From contig JABUQX010148470.1 in the NCBI GenBank assembly GCA_015478945.1, positions 1-11,024 on the forward strand: a stretch of DNA of 11,024 nt, given 5' to 3'. The position numbers and the translations under genes are program-made. The DNA is from Trachelipus rathkii. Its lineage: Eukaryota; Arthropoda; Malacostraca; Isopoda; Trachelipodidae. This document shows, in pieces, positions 8,701-11,024 of this stretch (position 1 is the stretch's first letter; each line of letters begins with the position of its first letter). The notes under the pieces were generated by a model, which saw only the letters and a program-made list of their open reading frames with translations, was not told the DNA's origin and did not search any database.

Positions 8701-10660
8701 GATACATTGAGAGGGGAGAGACAGATAGAATGAGGGAGGGAGTCAGAGGGGGAAAGACAGTGAGGGAGGGAGATGGAGACATAGAAAAAGCGAGGAAGAG
8801 AGATAGACAGAAGGGATGAGGAAGGGAGGAAGAGGGATAGACAATGGGATGAGGGAGGGAGGTGATAGAAAGATGGCGAGACAGAATGAGGGAGATAGGG
8901 AGGTAGAGACTGGGAATGAGGGGGAGGGAGGGAGACAGAAAGAGGGAGAGATAGATAGGGTGTGAAGAGAGGCAGGGTCAGACAGGGAGTGAGAGGTGGG
9001 AGGAGGAAGAGACAAAAAGAGATAGAGGGAAGAGATAGAGAGGGAGGTAGACGGAAGGGAGAGAGACAGAAGGAAAGAGAAAAAATGACAGAGGGAGGGA
9101 GGAAGAGATAAAAGAATAAAGAGAGGAAGACAATGAGAGAGATGGAGAAAGAGGAAGGGAGATAAACAAAGGGAGGGAAAGACAGAGAGAGAAAGAGAGG
9201 GAGGATGACAGTGGGAGAGACAGGGTAGGAGGAAGGGAGATAAAGATGGATGAAGAGAGTGACATATAGAAAGTGAAGATGGGGAGAGAGACAGAGGGAG
9301 GGAGAAAAACACAGAAAAAGAGGGAGGGAGGAAGAGCGAGACAGAAGTGAGGGAAAGATATTAGGGGAGGGAGGGAGTGAGTAAGATAGAGACAGAGAAT
9401 GAGGGAGGAAGAGAAACAGAGGGAAAGAGAGGGAGAGACAGGGAGGGGAGATAATGAAAGAGGGAATGGAAGATAGATACAGAGGGAGAGAGGTAGGGAA
9501 AGAGACAAAAGAACGGAGATAGATACAGAGAGAGAGGGAGACAGAGAAGGCGGGAGGGGTGATAGTGAGAGAGACAGAGACAAAGAAGAGGGAGGGAAAG
9601 ACAGACATAGGGAGGGAGAAAGAGGGAAGGAGAAAGGAGGGAGACAGAGACAGAGAGTGAAAGTAGGATAGAGATAAAGGCAGGGAGATACAGAGGCGGG
9701 GGAGAGAGATAGCGAGACAAGGAGGACAGGAGAAGAGAGAGAGTTAAGTATAGACAGAGGGAGGGAAAGGGGAGGAAGAGAAAGAGAGAGGGAGACAGAC
9801 AGAAGGGGAGGGAGAGATAGACAAAGGAAGGAAGAGAAAGGCAGGGATACAAGAGGGAGAAACAAAGAGACAGAGGAAGGGAGGGAGAGAGAGAGAGACA
9901 GAAGGGAGAGAAAGAAACAGGGAGATAGGAAGACAGATGGAAAGAAAGAGGGAGAAAGTAACAGGAGGGATGGATAAAGATAGAAAGAGAAAAAAAAGAG
10001 ATAGGCAGAGGGGGATGAGAGGGAGGGAGAGAGAGGGAGGTAGAGACTTATAATGAGAGAAAGAGGGAGGGAGACAAGGAGAGAGACAGAGGGAGAGAAA
10101 GGAGGGGGTAGAGGAAGGAAGAGACCAAGGGAGGGAGAGAAAAATACATAGGGAGGGAGAGATAGGATAAAGAGAGGGAGACAGATGGAGTAAGAAAGAG
10201 GGAGGGAAAAAGACAGACGGAGGGAGAGAAATTGGGAGAGATAGCGAGACAAGAGGGAGGGAGATAGGGGAAGGAGAGAGGGGAGGGGAGAGGGAGGAAG
10301 AATGAAAGAGAAAAGAAAGGAGACAGAGGGAGGGAGGGAGATAGACAGACTGAGGGAGGGAAGAGGAAGGGAGACAGGAGAAAGAGATAGTGAGACAGAT
10401 AGAGGGAGAGAGAGAATGGAGATAGGGAGAGACAGAGGGGGAAATAGACAGGAAGATGTATGGAGAGATAGACAGAGGGGGATGAGGGAGGAATGGGGAG
10501 AGACACAGATACAGAGGGAGGGAGAGAGGAAGACAGACAAAGGGAGGGAGGGAGACAGAGGGGGTAAGAGGGGGAGTTGGAGACAGAGGGAGGGAGACAG
10601 GAGAGTGATTTGGCGAGAGGGAAACAAAGATGGCGGGGAGAGTGACAGAGGGAGAGATAG
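5701..10660 (+). repeat. diverged purine repeat, right half of the tract
   Basis: Nearly 5 kb of the same composition in which I could not align the 1.27-kb unit. Short words recur: ATAGCGAGAC at 6005, 9710 and 10241, and GATAGAAGGATAAAG near 6414, which resembles the TAGAACGATAAAG landmark. A local doubling of GGGAGAGGGATAAA stands at about 8480-8508. The G-run of seven bases at about 5993 is a notable homopolymer. No gene, RNA or inserted element is visible. From about 10605 non-repeat words such as GATTTGGCGAG mark decay towards the flank. Confidence 0.75.
10542..10574 (+). repeat. five-run G-quadruplex motif near the right boundary
   Basis: G runs stand at 10542-10544, 10546-10548, 10550-10552, 10560-10564 and 10570-10574, with loops of 1, 1, 7 and 5 bases. 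This is the most G-dense quadruplex motif I found. It lies about 100 bases inside the right end of the tract. Confidence 0.6.
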
Positions 10661-10669
10661 AACAAGAAA

Positions 10670-10675
10670 ACTTAC
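10670..10675 (-). other. candidate 5' splice site (GTAAGT)
   Basis: On the minus strand the sequence reads CACGTTC followed by GTAAGT, which matches the eukaryotic U1 donor consensus after the cut. The base before the cut is C rather than the usual G. The site is at the edge of the unique flank, and everything downstream on that strand is the C/T-rich tract. A transcript using it would have the tract in its intron. Confidence 0.4.
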
Positions 10676-10802
10676 GAACGTGTCTTAGTAAAACCTTTGT
10701 CTTTTCTACCACTACCACAGTTCTGATAGCCTCTCCGACGAACTCTTGCCTCGAAGGTAAAAAAATACGAAAAGATTGAGCTAATTAAGGTACAGGAACT
10801 AA
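10676..10802 (-). other. candidate internal exon
   Basis: The minus strand has a pyrimidine-rich stretch ending in TTTTATTTTTAG (AG at 10804-10803), a good acceptor, and the GTAAGT donor begins at 10675. Between them are 127 bases, open in one frame from 10800 to the donor (41 codons, including RRRGYQNCGSGRKDKGF). A second acceptor-like CGAG at 10751-10750 would give a 74-base exon, whose other frame also stays open (QEFVGEAIRTVVVVEKTK). I do not recognise either peptide. Two open frames over so short a stretch make coding unproven. The splice signals are seen; the exon is inferred. Confidence 0.25.
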
Positions 10803-10836
10803 CTAAAAATAAAAGGAAACGATAACAATTAGTGGC

Positions 10837-11022
10837 TCATTCAAAAAGAAGGACGTTATCAATATAATGTGGACGAGTAAGATTCGATGCAATGTTACAC
10901 TTTATTTTCTTCAGTATCCTGTTCTTGGCAACTTGGTACTTCCCCTCATTTAGCCTACGTACCACTCCGAGTTTGAAGTGAAGATGCAGGGCTGTTGCCA
11001 TAAGCAAATCAAAATCATCAAA
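10837..11022 (-). pseudogene. hAT-type transposase C-terminal fragment (partial, probably decayed)
   Basis: The minus-strand frame enters from beyond the window end and runs 61 codons to a TGA at 10839-10837. It contains FDDFDLLMATALHLHFKLG followed by a Lys/Arg-rich stretch (VRRLNEGKYQVAKNRILKKI). From family knowledge, hAT transposases and ZBED-like host proteins carry an A-T-x-L-(D/H)-P-x-F-K patch late in the catalytic domain, before the dimerisation region. The match is ATALHLHFKL, with Leu (CTT) where Pro (CCT) would be expected, a one-base change. No C-terminal dimerisation domain follows before the stop, so the copy is truncated or spliced onward. The same frame reopens after the TGA for another 54 codons. 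The ATG at 11001 is probably internal. This rests on a short motif, so an unrelated host exon remains possible. A mobile element at the edge of a satellite tract is a usual context. Confidence 0.45.
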
Positions 11023-11024
11023 AA

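Larger units (their letters stand above)
26..10660 (+). repeat. 10.6-kb polypurine (GA-rich) satellite-like tract
   Basis: For over 10.6 kb the plus strand consists almost only of A and G arranged as GAGA, GGGAGGGAG, GATAGA and GACAGA words. Sample 60-base lines hold few pyrimidines: 4 in 2161-2220 and 6 in 8401-8460. Pure purine runs reach 50 bases (2045-2094), and runs of 33-39 bases occur at 2157-2193, 7285-7317, 7322-7360 and 10266-10302. Pyrimidines are usually single and flanked by A (ATA, ACA), as if T or C had replaced a G of (GA)n. The purine strand never switches, so there are no inverted blocks. The right boundary is gradual, with ordinary words appearing from about 10605 and clearly unique sequence from about 10661. 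Long open frames inside it are compositional artefacts. I infer a tandem, slippage-grown, partly homogenised array; no coding function is supported. Confidence 0.95.
10661..10836. other. unique AT-richer flank
   Basis: This stretch lies between the purine tract and the transposase-like frame and has ordinary mixed composition. Apart from the candidate exon and splice signals on the minus strand I see nothing in it. An AATAAA at 10808-10813 on the plus strand lies in an A-rich run and has no gene upstream of it, so I do not call it a poly(A) signal. Confidence 0.6.

Noticed and set aside
10626..10640. AAAGATGGCGGGGAG resembling a YY1-type or promoter element
   Set aside because: A single short match in a purine-rich transition zone, with no other promoter feature beside it.
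26..10660. CRISPR array
   Set aside because: There are no equal-length repeats with unique spacers; the regularity is low-complexity purine words plus a roughly 1.27-kb unit.
26..10660. Bkm-type GATA/GACA satellite
   Set aside because: GATA and GACA words are common but scattered singly among GAGA and GGGA words; no long tandem GATA or GACA runs are present beyond three CAGA units at 58-69.
9744..10718. Minus-strand open frame starting at a GTG in the flank and running into the tract
   Set aside because: GTG is an unlikely start in a eukaryote, most of the frame is the low-complexity C/T tract, and it crosses the strong GTAAGT donor.
10901..10906. AATAAA poly(A) signal on the minus strand
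   Set aside because: It lies inside the transposase-like open frame upstream of its stop codon, so it is probably a chance match.

Overview
The window is almost entirely one giant, low-complexity, strand-asymmetric repeat tract. It looks like eukaryotic nuclear DNA, probably from an animal: the tract resembles a degenerate (GA)n satellite, and the only protein-like signal is a fragment resembling a hAT-type DNA transposase next to plausible spliceosomal splice signals. I see no bacterial gene, operon, rRNA, tRNA, CRISPR array or phage gene. The species cannot be fixed from this sequence.

Layout. Bases 1-25 are a short non-repetitive, CpG-containing edge. A perfect (GA)16 run (26-57) and three CAGA units (58-69) open the tract. 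From there to about 10660 the plus strand is nearly all purine (GAGA, GAGGGAGG, GATA and GACA words). Its pyrimidines are mostly single bases standing where a G of the GA pattern would be. The orientation never flips. The tract is not uniform. A higher-order repeat with a period of about 1.27 kb lies at about 3660-5700, with an extra internal partial copy and a 60-bp tandem duplication. A diverged relative of the same unit lies at about 500-1190. The rest (70-500, 1190-3660, 5700-10660) is diverged purine-rich repeat in which I found only short shared words.

From about 10661 to 11024 the composition becomes ordinary and AT-richer. The minus strand there has an open frame entering from beyond the window (11022-10837) that looks like the C-terminal part of a hAT-family transposase. 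It is followed by an acceptor-like site, a candidate exon (about 10676-10802) and a strong GTAAGT donor (10675-10670). The donor sits at the edge of the tract, so a minus-strand transcript would run into about 10.6 kb of nearly pure C/U RNA. This is inference only.

The very long open frames of the tract (on the minus strand up to more than 1600 codons of Ser/Leu/Pro, on the plus strand Arg/Glu/Gly/Lys) are artefacts: an almost pure pyrimidine or purine strand can rarely spell a stop codon. They are not annotated as genes.
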